Shown here: positions 8,601 through 16,155 of the stretch, piece after piece
How the letters are laid out: the number at the start of each line of letters is the position of its first letter
Position numbering within the stretch: the first letter of the stretch is position 1
From: Solwaraspora sp. WMMA2065
Lineage (GTDB): Bacteria; Actinomycetota; Actinomycetes; Mycobacteriales; Micromonosporaceae
Direction: 5' to 3'
Length of the DNA: 64,000 nucleotides
NCBI RefSeq assembly: GCF_030345075.1
Contig: NZ_CP128361.1
Location: 2,542,001-2,606,000 of the forward strand
Position numbers and translations under genes: made by a program
Notes under the pieces: model-generated
What the model was told of the DNA's origin: nothing
Database searches by the model: none
What the model saw: the letters and a program-made list of their open reading frames with translations, nothing else

Positions 8601-9158
8601 GCGGCCCGGGACAGCGGCTTCCGTCGGCCGTACTGGAACAGCCTCGGGTTGGGCGCACTGTGCCGGGCGCTGCAGGGACGGGGTGTGGAGGCTGCAGCGC
8701 TGCTCGACGAGCTGGACCGGTCCTGGTCGAAGGTGCCCGCGCTGGCCAGCGGCGAGTGGATCGCGGCCGCCGCGTTCGCCGCCGCGTTCGCCGGGCGTGG
8801 CGCGGCGGTGCAGGTCCGGGCGATGCTCGACCGGGTGCAGCATCGCACCCCGTGGGCCGAGGCCGCGCTGCGGACGGTGACCGCGGCGGTGGCGGCGGCC
8901 GACGGCGAAAACCGCGCGGCAGGTGAGCTGTATGCTGCCGCGGCGGCCGGTTTCGCCGACATCGACGCGACCACCGACCGGATGATCGCGTTGGCGTTGG
9001 CCGTGGCGGCGTGGCGGCGTGGCGGCGACCGCGATGCCGACGCGGCGGCGCTGGCCGAGGTGCGAAGCTTCGCGCTGCGCAACAAGGCACCCGGGTTGCT
9101 GCACCTCGGCGATCAGGACGCGGGCGGCTACCGCTGGTCTCCGACCCTGGCGTCGTGA
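5631..9158 (+). CDS. Class III adenylate/guanylate cyclase with zinc ribbons, AAA ATPase and TPR-like tail
   Basis: A very large signalling protein (about 1175 residues from the chosen start). Two zinc ribbons open it (CEKC...CGGC and CAHC...CTSC, residues 5-47). A class III cyclase domain follows (about 60-250), with metal-binding Asp in VLFIDLINFT and YIGDAVMALFG and the catalytic Asn/Arg pair in GDVVNTASRMQ, so it looks active. An AAA ATPase has a P-loop GQAGIGKSRL (about 286-295) and a Walker B-like VLVFEDLHWADE (about 406-417). The last 450 residues are Ala/Leu-rich helical repeats. This cyclase-ATPase-TPR build is common in actinobacteria. The start is uncertain: the ATC behind GAGGAGG is used here. 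GTG codons at 5577 and 5496 are in frame, but both lie upstream of the apparent -10. Confidence 0.85.
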   Translation: MAAPCEKCGRTAADDDRYCGGCGTALIPVCAHCERPLAADASFCTSCGQPQGGRRPTEPSQEDRRRVSVLFIDLINFTPYVERVDPEQVRRMQTNFFSIARRVVGQYGGVVEKYIGDAVMALFGAPVATENDALRCVRAGLDLRRALTEFTASAGEGLRFRIGVATGEALVDTGAARDGGQAFLAGDVVNTASRMQSVAPTDGLLVCGVTHGLTKEAIRYDPQPAVTLRGRSSPTEVWLALAPLRPVPADRQTDATPLIDREHELGLLVNALYRSIRDQRPQVLTLLGQAGIGKSRLVRELLRHTERLVDQPVTWRIGRCPPFGENVTFAALADIVKAEAGILDTDLATVAEQKLAAGVQGLVGPEADRLVDALRPLVGLPHRNLPAEETESAWRRFLLALAARQPTVLVFEDLHWADEAMLRFVELLGASARQVPLLLLCTARPELTSREPAWAGTTPGALTITLPPLRDTGVAALYAHMFGAAPFSADLLGPLIEVADGNPLYAHEYVRMLMEQGALRRSGRGWALTRSGRLPIPDSVHGVIANRMDLLDATDRAVLLAAAVVGVQFWPGAVAAALGQPVELVDRALRRLEQRDFVHEQPDSTMAQQPEFRFRHVLVRDVCYQRLPRNERVARHARTADWLDTLAGDRDTDLAEVLAHHRWAAHEIADTLGLETHGYAGAARDALHRAARRAYALHALDVASGHVERALRLVTVAGTDGLGERLQLELLGAELAFLRDGPGFLADGGTERLSTLADQLADVDDQGCAARAWTLLGRAAWLRTDRDEALRCLDRAVELFDALPDTDQKADAYAELGRLHMLNLERDPAVAAAGAAAEIADRLGLTETLVNARITVAMARYQSGDRSGLDELRAATAMCREHQLLALPRALQNLSYALCEEGDWSGAQELMSGAASGSGLSTGYSGEAMRAYFAGDFAAFLAAADAFVATPSGRWDIQVRGLRACLRVLRGDPVPMADQSGVDDVADAVRAARDSGFRRPYWNSLGLGALCRALQGRGVEAAALLDELDRSWSKVPALASGEWIAAAAFAAAFAGRGAAVQVRAMLDRVQHRTPWAEAALRTVTAAVAAADGENRAAGELYAAAAAGFADIDATTDRMIALALAVAAWRRGGDRDADAAALAEVRSFALRNKAPGLLHLGDQDAGGYRWSPTLAS

Positions 9159-9308
9159 CCGCAGGCGGCGAGGTTCACGGGCACGGCACCGCACAACGCA
9201 CTCCCACAACCACCTACCGGCGTGTCACGATTCAAGGGCACGGCACGCCCCCGGCCGGGGGTCCGCCGGCGGACAGGGCCCGACGGCGGCCGGTGAGGAG
9301 TTGATTCG

Positions 9309-10391
9309 GTGTCTGCGGGTGGCGCGCGTCGAGGGCGGCGGGACAACGGCCTCGACGCATCCGAGTACGCCGTGGCCGGCGACGTCGACCCACGGGTCGG
9401 CGAACACCTGCTCGACGTGCTCGCCGCCGGTGGGATCGCGGCCTACCTTCAGCCGTCGTCGGACGTCAATCCGGTCACCCGCACGACCACCGTGCCGGCC
9501 CGGCCGGTGGACCGGCTCTTCGTCGACCGGGCGCACCTGGACACCGCCCGGGGCTACCTGGTGCAGTTGGCCGAGGACGGCCCGGTCGCGCCGGGCAGCC
9601 GCTCCGGTTCCCCGACGACCGGGTCCGGGCAGACCACGTCGCCGGCGTCGGACCCGGTTGTTCCGGCCGGCGCGGGGCAGCAGGCCGGTCGGGACGCCGA
9701 TGTCGACGCCGTCTGGGCCGGCATCATCGCCAACTACCACGTTCCGGCTCCAGCGGACCCCACCGCCGCGCCCTGGCCGGCCGCCGAGAATCTGCCGCCG
9801 GTCGAGAACCTGCCGGTGGAGGGCCGGTCGACCGGTCGGGATCCGCTCGCCGACGGTCCACGCCGGGACGGGACCGCAGGCGAGGGCGACGGCCGTGAGC
9901 CGGCCGGCCGGGACGCCACCGATCGCCGGGGCACGACCGATCGGGCCGGCCTCAACCGGGACAGCGACGGCCGGGACAGCGACGACGGTCGCGGCCGCGC
10001 CGAGCCGGAGATCACGGCCACCGGCACGCCGGACCCGTTGCCGTGGGCGGTCGGCTACACCAACATCTCCGTCGGACGGCGAGACGACGAGCCGTCCCTA
10101 CTGGATGGGCTGGACACCTTCGGTGCCCGGTTACCCGACGAGCCGGAGGAGGGATACACCCCTCCCCTGCCGCCTCCGCTGCCCCGGTTGTCGTCGGCTG
10201 CGGTCCTCGGGGTACTGGCGATCATCGCCGGCTTCATCCTCTTCGTCTTCCCGACGGTGCTTCCGGTGGATCGTGGACTGGCCATCCTGCTCGGTTTCGC
10301 TGGCGTGGTCGGTGGGTTTGTCACGCTGATCTGGCGGCTGCGGCCGGATCACGACGAGGATGACGATCTGGACGACGGCGCGGTCGTCTGA
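9309..10391 (+). CDS. Unknown membrane-anchored protein, disordered middle, two C-terminal TM helices
   Basis: Function unknown. Of 360 residues, about 20-100 form a compact domain (VGEHLLDVLAAGGIAAYLQP ... RLFVDRAHLDTARGYLVQL) that resembles the small domain of actinobacterial proteins acting on protease/transport surfaces, though no family is named with confidence. Residues about 105-285 are Asp/Arg/Gly/Pro-rich and disordered. Two hydrophobic helices (about 290-310 VLGVLAIIAGFILFVFPTVL and 315-340 LAILLGFAGVVGGFVTLIW) are followed by a very acidic tail (DEDDDLDDG). The GTG start has GAGGAG 9 nt upstream. It follows the cyclase gene on the same strand after 150 bp and may share its transcript. 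Confidence 0.72.
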   Translation: MSAGGARRGRRDNGLDASEYAVAGDVDPRVGEHLLDVLAAGGIAAYLQPSSDVNPVTRTTTVPARPVDRLFVDRAHLDTARGYLVQLAEDGPVAPGSRSGSPTTGSGQTTSPASDPVVPAGAGQQAGRDADVDAVWAGIIANYHVPAPADPTAAPWPAAENLPPVENLPVEGRSTGRDPLADGPRRDGTAGEGDGREPAGRDATDRRGTTDRAGLNRDSDGRDSDDGRGRAEPEITATGTPDPLPWAVGYTNISVGRRDDEPSLLDGLDTFGARLPDEPEEGYTPPLPPPLPRLSSAAVLGVLAIIAGFILFVFPTVLPVDRGLAILLGFAGVVGGFVTLIWRLRPDHDEDDDLDDGAVV

Positions 10392-10437
10392 AACCTGACC
10401 AACGGATGGCGAAAATTCGGATTCATTGACGACTGTG

Positions 10438-10461
10438 GTCACTCTGTAACACTCGCGTAAC
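10438..10461 (+). promoter_or_regulatory. GTAAC direct repeats upstream of otsA (MtrA-like box)
   Basis: GTAAC-N6-GTAAC (10446-10461), with a further GTCAC at 10438-10442, gives 11-bp-spaced direct repeats. From memory this matches the GTnAC-N6-GTnAC pattern bound by the response regulator MtrA. It lies about 100 bp before the otsA ATG in an AT-rich promoter region. Confidence 0.5.
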
Positions 10462-10558
10462 TTGGTCTCAGTAGGAATAACTCTCGTAGCCGATCCCCCC
10501 ACGAGTTCGTGATCACTCGCCATGCGCGGCAACCGCCGCAGCGAAACGAGGTCCCCTC

Positions 10559-11971
10559 ATGCGTCAGAGTTCTCTCGTCGTGGTGGCGAACCGACTGCCG
10601 GTGGACGACAGCGTCGCGCGCGACGGCGCGTGCGAATGGCGTCGCAGCCCCGGTGGTCTGGTCAGCGCCCTGCACCCGATCCTGCAGCACACCCCGGCCA
10701 CCTGGGTCGGCTGGGCCGGTGGCGCCGGCCCGGCACCGAGCCTGCCGGACATCGACGGCGTACGGATGCACACCGTCGCTCTGTCCCATGAGGACATCAG
10801 AGACCACTACGAGGGGTTCGCCAACGCCACACTCTGGCCGCTGTACCACGACTCCGTCGAGCAGCCCGCATACCACCGTAGGTGGTGGGAGGCGTACCAG
10901 CGGGTGAACCAGCGCTTCGCCGAGGCGGCGGCGGCCGCCGCCGAGCCGGGCGCGCTGGTCTGGGTGCAGGACTACCACCTGCAACTGGTACCCGGAATGC
11001 TCCGGGCGCTACGGCCCGACCTGCTGATCGGATTCTTTCTGCACGTTCCGTTCCCGCCGCCGGAGCTGTTCATGCAGCTGCCCCGCCGGGCCGAGCTGAT
11101 GCTCGGCATGCTCGGCGCCGACCTGGTGGGGTTTCAACGCGCCCAGGCCGCGCACAACTTCGCCCAGCTGGCGACGAAGGTGCTCAAGGTGCCGGCCACC
11201 GACCGGCGGATCGCCATCGACGGCCGGGTGGTACGCATCGGCGCCTTCCCGGTGTCGATCAACATGTCCGAGATGGAGTCCCTCGCCGGCCGGCCGGACG
11301 TGCTGGACCGGGCCCGTCAGCTGCGGTCCGACCTCGGTGACCCGCAGCACGTCATCCTCAGTGTGGACCGGATGGACTACACCAAGGGCATCGAGCAACG
11401 GCTCAAGGCGTACAGCGAACTGATCGCCGACGGGCACATCAAGGTCCGCGACACGGTGATGGTCCAGGTCGCGGTGCCCAGTCGGGAACGGGTCGAGCAG
11501 TACCGCATCCTGCGCGACCGGGTGGAACGCGAGGTCGGACGGATCAACGGCGAGTTCGGCCGGGTCGGCGAACCGGCGATCCACTACCTCAACCAGTCGT
11601 TCAGCCGGGCCGACCTCGCGGCGCTGTACCGGGTCGCCGACATCATGGCGGTCACCCCGCTACGGGACGGGATGAACCTGGTCGCCAAGGAGTACGTGGC
11701 AGCCCGGGTCGACAACGACGGTGCGCTGCTGCTCAGCGAGTTCGCTGGTGCCGCCGCTGAGTTCCAGCAGGCGTACCTGGTCAACCCGCACGATCTCGAC
11801 GGGCTCAAACTGACGCTGATGCACGCGCTGGAGGCGTCACCCACCGACGTGGCGGACCGGATGCGTTCCATGCGCGAGCACCTGCGCACCCACGACATCC
11901 GGGCCTGGGTGCACGGCTACCTCACCGCGCTGGACCGCACCGGTTCCCTCGCCGCCCGGCTCACCGCCTGA
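10559..11971 (+). CDS. otsA: Trehalose-6-phosphate synthase (GT20)
   Basis: Makes trehalose 6-phosphate from a nucleotide-activated glucose and glucose 6-phosphate. The 470-residue length is normal for a single-domain GT20 enzyme. Visible landmarks: N-terminal VVVANRLPVD, the R.PGGLVSAL-type loop as RRSPGGLVSAL, WVQDYHLQLVPGMLR, FFLHVPFPPPELF, DRMDYTKGIEQRL and the C-terminal donor loop TPLRDGMNLVAKEYV. No otsB phosphatase gene lies next to it, so the phosphate is removed by an enzyme encoded elsewhere. An AT-rich upstream region carries GTAAC direct repeats, suggesting envelope or osmotic control. Confidence 0.95.
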   Translation: MRQSSLVVVANRLPVDDSVARDGACEWRRSPGGLVSALHPILQHTPATWVGWAGGAGPAPSLPDIDGVRMHTVALSHEDIRDHYEGFANATLWPLYHDSVEQPAYHRRWWEAYQRVNQRFAEAAAAAAEPGALVWVQDYHLQLVPGMLRALRPDLLIGFFLHVPFPPPELFMQLPRRAELMLGMLGADLVGFQRAQAAHNFAQLATKVLKVPATDRRIAIDGRVVRIGAFPVSINMSEMESLAGRPDVLDRARQLRSDLGDPQHVILSVDRMDYTKGIEQRLKAYSELIADGHIKVRDTVMVQVAVPSRERVEQYRILRDRVEREVGRINGEFGRVGEPAIHYLNQSFSRADLAALYRVADIMAVTPLRDGMNLVAKEYVAARVDNDGALLLSEFAGAAAEFQQAYLVNPHDLDGLKLTLMHALEASPTDVADRMRSMREHLRTHDIRAWVHGYLTALDRTGSLAARLTA

Positions 11972-11994
11972 TCCTACCGGTCTACCGTCGCCGG

Positions 11995-12813
11995 TCAGCC
12001 GGCTCCCTTGTCCAGCCAGTCGAGGATCGCGTCGACCGGTTCCGTCCACCGCGCGTCGAGCATCAGATCGTGGCCCATCCCGGGGAACAGCAACGGAGCA
12101 CCCCCGTACCGCCGGGCCGCGCGGTCCAATACTGACACCGGCACCACCCGGTCGTCCGGGCTACCGAGAACGAGCACCGGCGGGTCGCCGACCGGCGGCT
12201 CGACCCGCTGGCGGGCCAGCAGCTGCCACTGGGCCCGGGCCGACGCGCGCCCCAGACGGTTTACGTAGGACAGCGCGACGGCCTCCGGAAGCTCCCGGCT
12301 GAACAGCTGACCGGCGCGCAGCCGCACCGCCCCGCCGAAGACGGCCGGCAGGGTGCCGAACGGGTTGCGACGCAGCGCGGCGCCGAGCAGCGGCCAGCCA
12401 CCGAGTACGGGAGCGGCCAGCACCGCGGCCCGCGCCGGGTAGCGGGCCAACGCGTGACCGACCACCAACGCCCCAGCGCCGTGCCCGATCAGCACCGCCT
12501 GCCGGGGCAGGCCGGCCGCAGCCTGCACCACGTCGTGCACGTACGCCCGCAGGTCGGCCTGCGGCGCCGCCCCGCTGTCCCCGTGCCCGCGCAGACTGAC
12601 CGCGTACGCCGGGAATCCGCGCTCGGCGGCCCGCTCCAACCAATGCTCGGCGAAAACCCACGCACCGTGCCCGAAACCGGGCACGAACAGCAGCGGCGGC
12701 CGGCCCTCGTCGCGCGACACGTCGGCGTGCAGCACCTCGCGACGCACCGCCGGGACCGGTCTGGCCCACTCCCGGGTACGGACGATGCGGGGGGCCGCAA
12801 GGGTACGACTCAT
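11995..12813 (-). CDS. Alpha/beta hydrolase-fold protein lacking the nucleophile serine
   Basis: A 272-residue alpha/beta hydrolase fold: PLLFVPGFGHGAWVF carries the oxyanion region, ending in DILDWLD-like tail helices. The nucleophile elbow reads LIGHGAGAL, with Gly in place of the catalytic Ser of GxSxG; the codon is GGC, so this is not a misread of the frame. The acid (LGSPDDRVVP) and the His (GMGHDLML) are retained. It may be a non-catalytic partner, or use a His-Asp dyad as in cofactor-free dioxygenases of this fold. Its ATG overlaps the stop of the monooxygenase gene by ATGA, so the two are translationally coupled and probably act on related compounds. Confidence 0.85.
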   Translation of the reverse strand: MSRTLAAPRIVRTREWARPVPAVRREVLHADVSRDEGRPPLLFVPGFGHGAWVFAEHWLERAAERGFPAYAVSLRGHGDSGAAPQADLRAYVHDVVQAAAGLPRQAVLIGHGAGALVVGHALARYPARAAVLAAPVLGGWPLLGAALRRNPFGTLPAVFGGAVRLRAGQLFSRELPEAVALSYVNRLGRASARAQWQLLARQRVEPPVGDPPVLVLGSPDDRVVPVSVLDRAARRYGGAPLLFPGMGHDLMLDARWTEPVDAILDWLDKGAG

Positions 12814-14213
12814 CGGGCCGCCACCTCCAGACTGTCCAAGGTCTCCTGCAGCGCGCGCAGGTAGGTGTCGTGACTGACCTCGAACCAGCGCCGGGCCGGG
12901 TCGGCCACCTTGGCGTCGTGCCAGGGCCGTCCCGCGCCGGCCTCGATCCGGCCGGCCAGGGCAGCGGTGACCGCCGGATCCGCCGACCGGGCGCGCAGCC
13001 ACCGGGCGACCACCACGCTCTGCCAGTGGACCACCGGGAAGACCCCGAACTCCGCCTGCACCAGCCCGACCACCGACAGCGTCGGGTGTCCCGGGGCGAA
13101 GGCGTGCAGGTGCAGGCGGGGCCGACCGTCCGCGTCGACGCCGAGCACCCGCGGATCGAGAAAGTCGAACTGGGGCTGGTAACCGGTGGCGAGCACGACG
13201 AGGTCGGGATCCACTTCGGTGCCGTCGGTGAGCTCTACGGTATGCCGGCGGAACCTGGCCACGTCGGGCACCGGGCGGACCGTACCGTGCCCGATGTGCA
13301 GGACGAGTTGGCTGTTGACCACCGGATGGGCGTCGAACACCCGGTGCTCCGGAGCCGGTAGCCCGAACCGGGTCTGGTCGCCGACGACCAACCGGAGCAG
13401 CCGGTGGAGAACTCCCTGGCGCAGCCAGCGTGGCAGACGCCGGGCGAGCAGCCCCGCGTTGACCTGGTCACTCGGCCGGCCGAACAGGTACTTCGGGGTG
13501 TACCAGTAGCCGCGACGGGTGGAGTGCCAGCAGCGGGCCGCCTGTTGCCCGGCCTCGACGGCGATGTCGCAGCCGGTGTTGCCGCCGCCCACCACCAGTA
13601 CCCGCCGGCCGCGCAGCTGAGTGGCGTCGTGGTAGGCCGACGCGTGGATCACCTGCCCGGTGAAACCGGACAATCCTTCGTAGTCGGGAAGCCGGGGTGC
13701 CCAGTTGTGTCCGTTGGCGACGACCACGGCGGCGTAGCGCTGGGTGCGTTGGGCACCGTTGCCGCCGGCGCTGCGGGTCGTCACGTCCCACCGGTCCCCC
13801 GGCGCCGGTTCGACCCGTACCACCTCGGTGCCGAACCAGATGTGCCGGCGCAGATCGAAGTGGTCGGCGTAGCGTTCCAGATAGGCCAGCAGCTGGCTGT
13901 GGTGCGGGTAGTCGGGCCAGCTGTCCGGCAGCGGGAAGTCGGGGTACTGGCTGAACGGCTTCGACGAGATCAGGTGGGTGCTGGCGTAGACCGGACTGCG
14001 GTCGTGGCGCCAGTTCCAGGCACCGCCAACGCCCGTCTCCCGTTCGTAACAGTCGACCCCGAACCCCTGTTCGCGCAGGTTCTTGACCGCGCACAACCCG
14101 CTCGCCCCGGCACCGATGACGCAGACGTTCTCACCCTGTTCGGAGATCGGGCGGTCGTCCCGCCACCGGTCGGTGCCGGTGATGGGGCTGTCGTAGTCAG
14201 CGGAAGTAGACAC
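12810..14213 (-). CDS. Flavin-containing monooxygenase
   Basis: A 467-residue NADPH/FAD-dependent class B monooxygenase that would oxygenate N, S or carbonyl compounds. FAD site VIGAGASGL is near residue 30; the FMO-identifying motif FTGQVIHASAY (FxGxxxHxxxY) is mid-protein; NADPH site VVGGGNTGCDIA follows, and LATGYQ lies near the C-terminal third. Ending in Tyr rather than Trp-Pro favours the FMO subgroup over type I Baeyer-Villiger enzymes. The GTG start is fixed by AAGGAG 7 nt upstream; longer in-frame options run into the upstream gene. It sits 37 bp behind the endonuclease-like gene and overlaps the serine-less hydrolase by 4 nt. The substrate is not evident. Confidence 0.9.
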   Translation of the reverse strand: MSTSADYDSPITGTDRWRDDRPISEQGENVCVIGAGASGLCAVKNLREQGFGVDCYERETGVGGAWNWRHDRSPVYASTHLISSKPFSQYPDFPLPDSWPDYPHHSQLLAYLERYADHFDLRRHIWFGTEVVRVEPAPGDRWDVTTRSAGGNGAQRTQRYAAVVVANGHNWAPRLPDYEGLSGFTGQVIHASAYHDATQLRGRRVLVVGGGNTGCDIAVEAGQQAARCWHSTRRGYWYTPKYLFGRPSDQVNAGLLARRLPRWLRQGVLHRLLRLVVGDQTRFGLPAPEHRVFDAHPVVNSQLVLHIGHGTVRPVPDVARFRRHTVELTDGTEVDPDLVVLATGYQPQFDFLDPRVLGVDADGRPRLHLHAFAPGHPTLSVVGLVQAEFGVFPVVHWQSVVVARWLRARSADPAVTAALAGRIEAGAGRPWHDAKVADPARRWFEVSHDTYLRALQETLDSLEVAAR

Positions 14214-14250
14214 CGGCAATCTCCTTCGTACGGCTGCGAAATCGTGCCGG

Positions 14251-15078
14251 CTAGCCGCCCCGCTTGTCCAGTCCCGGTGCCGGATCGGTGAGCACCAGAT
14301 CGGCAACGACCGGAAGATGGTCACTTGCCCGCCGCGCCGCCGGGGTGTCCACCACCCGGCAGCCGGCCACCTCGATGCGGGGATCGACGAAGATCGCGTC
14401 GATCCGTCGGCGGGGGTCGCGGCCCGGGAACGTGCCGGCCCGGTCCGCCCCGACGGCGGCAGCGGCGTCGGTGAACCCGGCGGCGGCCAACTGCCACGCC
14501 GCACCGGTGTCGCCCGGCGGACGGGCGTCGGTGCCGGGCGCAGGCCGGGCGTCGGTGCCGGGCGACGGAGGGTCGTCGGGGTTCGCCGGCTGATCGTTGA
14601 CGTCCAGGCCGAGAATCACCGATCCGTCGACGTCGGCGCAGGCCTGACGTAGCAGCCGGGCCTGCGCCGGCCGCTCCGTCGGATCAGTGGACAGATGCGA
14701 TCCGGCCACCACGAAGCGGGCCGGGCCGACCGCGCAGCGGGCGAACACCGCGCCGCGCAGGTGCCGACCGGGCGTCAGCGGGAACCGGACCGACCAGGTA
14801 CCCGTCACCCGTACCCGCAGCGTGGTCAGCACCAGATTGCCCAACGGCGGTGGCCCACCGGCTCCGACGACCATGTCGAACGCGTTCGCCAGCGCGGCGG
14901 ACCTGGTACGCCACCGCCACCGGCGCGGTGCCTCCTGCAGAATCGCCACGTCCGGTGCGACCTGGCGGACGACCTCGGCCAGCGCGGCCCGGTCGTCACG
15001 CTGGCCGTGGATGTTGTACGTGAGCACCCGCAACCGCACACCGGCCCGCTGTGGCGCGGTCGTCTGGTCAGCCGTCAC
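14251..15078 (-). CDS. Endonuclease/exonuclease/phosphatase-family protein
   Basis: A 275-residue metal-dependent phosphoesterase of the EEP fold. The catalytic set is visible: Asn in LTYNIHGQ, Glu in AILQEAP, His in AGSHLST, Asp-Asn in LGLDVNDQ, and the terminal ASDHLPVVADL with Asp-His. No signal peptide, so it probably acts in the cytoplasm on nucleic acid or a phosphorylated small molecule. A repeat of PGTDARP (about residues 170-190) loops out of the core between LDVND and the C-terminal strands and reflects a short DNA duplication. The GTG start has GAGGAGG 5 nt upstream. It belongs to the leftward run downstream of glucokinase (24-bp gap). Confidence 0.84.
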   Translation of the reverse strand: MTADQTTAPQRAGVRLRVLTYNIHGQRDDRAALAEVVRQVAPDVAILQEAPRRWRWRTRSAALANAFDMVVGAGGPPPLGNLVLTTLRVRVTGTWSVRFPLTPGRHLRGAVFARCAVGPARFVVAGSHLSTDPTERPAQARLLRQACADVDGSVILGLDVNDQPANPDDPPSPGTDARPAPGTDARPPGDTGAAWQLAAAGFTDAAAAVGADRAGTFPGRDPRRRIDAIFVDPRIEVAGCRVVDTPAARRASDHLPVVADLVLTDPAPGLDKRGG

Positions 15079-15102
15079 AGTCCCCTCCTCGGCCCGATGG
15101 GC

Positions 15103-16050
15103 TCAGATCCGGCGGGCGAGGTCGGCCGCACCGACCACACCGGCAGCGTTGCCCAGCTCGGCCGGCCGCACCTCGGCCACCGGAATGCGGACCCGTTGGG
15201 CCAGCGCGTCGGTGTACGCCCGTTGAGCGGGGCCGAGCAACAGGTCACCCGCGTCGACGACGCCGCCGCCGATCACCATCACCTCGGGATCGAGGATCTG
15301 CGCCAGGTCGGCCAGGCCGATGCCGAGCCAGCGCCCGATCTGCGCGAACGCCTCGCAGGAGACCGGGTCACCGGAGCGGGCCGCGGTGGTGACCATCGGT
15401 CCGGTCACCGCCTCGGCGTCGCCACCGGCCAGGGCCAGCAGTTTGATTGCCCGGTCCGGTTCCTGCCGGGCACCGGCGCGGGCGAACCGGACCAGTGCGT
15501 TGCCGCTGGCGTACTGCTCGATGCAGCCCTGCCGGCCGCAGCCGCACTGGTGTCCGTCCGGAACCGCAAGCATGTGGCCGAGTTCTGCGGCGATGCCGTG
15601 CGCGCCGCGGACGAGTTCGCCGCCGTACACGATGCCGCCGCCGATGCCGGTGCCCACGGTGAACATGACCATCGAGTCGGCGGCGTCCCGGCCGGCGCCG
15701 TGCCGGAACTCTGCCCAGGCCGCGACGTTGGCGTCGTTCTCAACGATCACCGGCAGGTCGACCGCCGCGCTCACGTAGTCCCGCAGCGGCTCGTCCCGCC
15801 AGGCGAGGTTCGGGGCGAACAGCACAGTTGAGCGACGCTCGTCGATCCAACCGGCGGCCCCGATGCCGACCGCGCCGACCGAGTGGTTCGCCGCCAGCTC
15901 GAGCACCACCTCGACGATCACGTCCCGGGTCTTGGCCACGTCGTCGGCCGGCGTCTCGTGCCGGGTCCGGGCCAGGACCTTTCCGTCCGGATCGACGACC
16001 CCGCCGGCGACCTTGGTGCCACCGATGTCGACTCCGATGGTCAGCGTCAC
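15103..16050 (-). CDS. glk: ROK-family glucokinase
   Basis: ATP-dependent phosphorylation of glucose to glucose 6-phosphate; in actinomycetes this ROK enzyme also serves carbon catabolite control. Of 315 residues, GVDIGGTKVAGG forms the phosphate loop; ENDANVAAWAE holds the catalytic Asp; TVGTGIGGGIV and the Zn motif CGCGRQGCIEQYASG with its upstream His (ELGHM) are complete. The GTG start is set by AGGGGAG 8 nt upstream and the family's N-terminus; an in-frame upstream extension is Arg/Gly noise. It stands in a leftward run with the unknown and SRPBCC genes, as recalled for the Streptomyces glkA neighbourhood. Confidence 0.94.
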   Translation of the reverse strand: MTLTIGVDIGGTKVAGGVVDPDGKVLARTRHETPADDVAKTRDVIVEVVLELAANHSVGAVGIGAAGWIDERRSTVLFAPNLAWRDEPLRDYVSAAVDLPVIVENDANVAAWAEFRHGAGRDAADSMVMFTVGTGIGGGIVYGGELVRGAHGIAAELGHMLAVPDGHQCGCGRQGCIEQYASGNALVRFARAGARQEPDRAIKLLALAGGDAEAVTGPMVTTAARSGDPVSCEAFAQIGRWLGIGLADLAQILDPEVMVIGGGVVDAGDLLLGPAQRAYTDALAQRVRIPVAEVRPAELGNAAGVVGAADLARRI

Positions 16051-16155
16051 CGCTGCCGCTCCCCTCTGCTGTGCTCTTCGCGCGCCGGTGTCCGCACCGG
16101 GTCCCCTCCGGCGACGGTCCACCGCTGGACGGTGGTCCGGCCGGACGGTGCCGGA

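Noticed and set aside
12810-14213. Baeyer-Villiger monooxygenase reading of the flavin enzyme
   Set aside because: The motif ends in Tyr (FxGxxxHxxxY), not Trp-Pro, so FMO type is preferred; BVMO side activity is not excluded.
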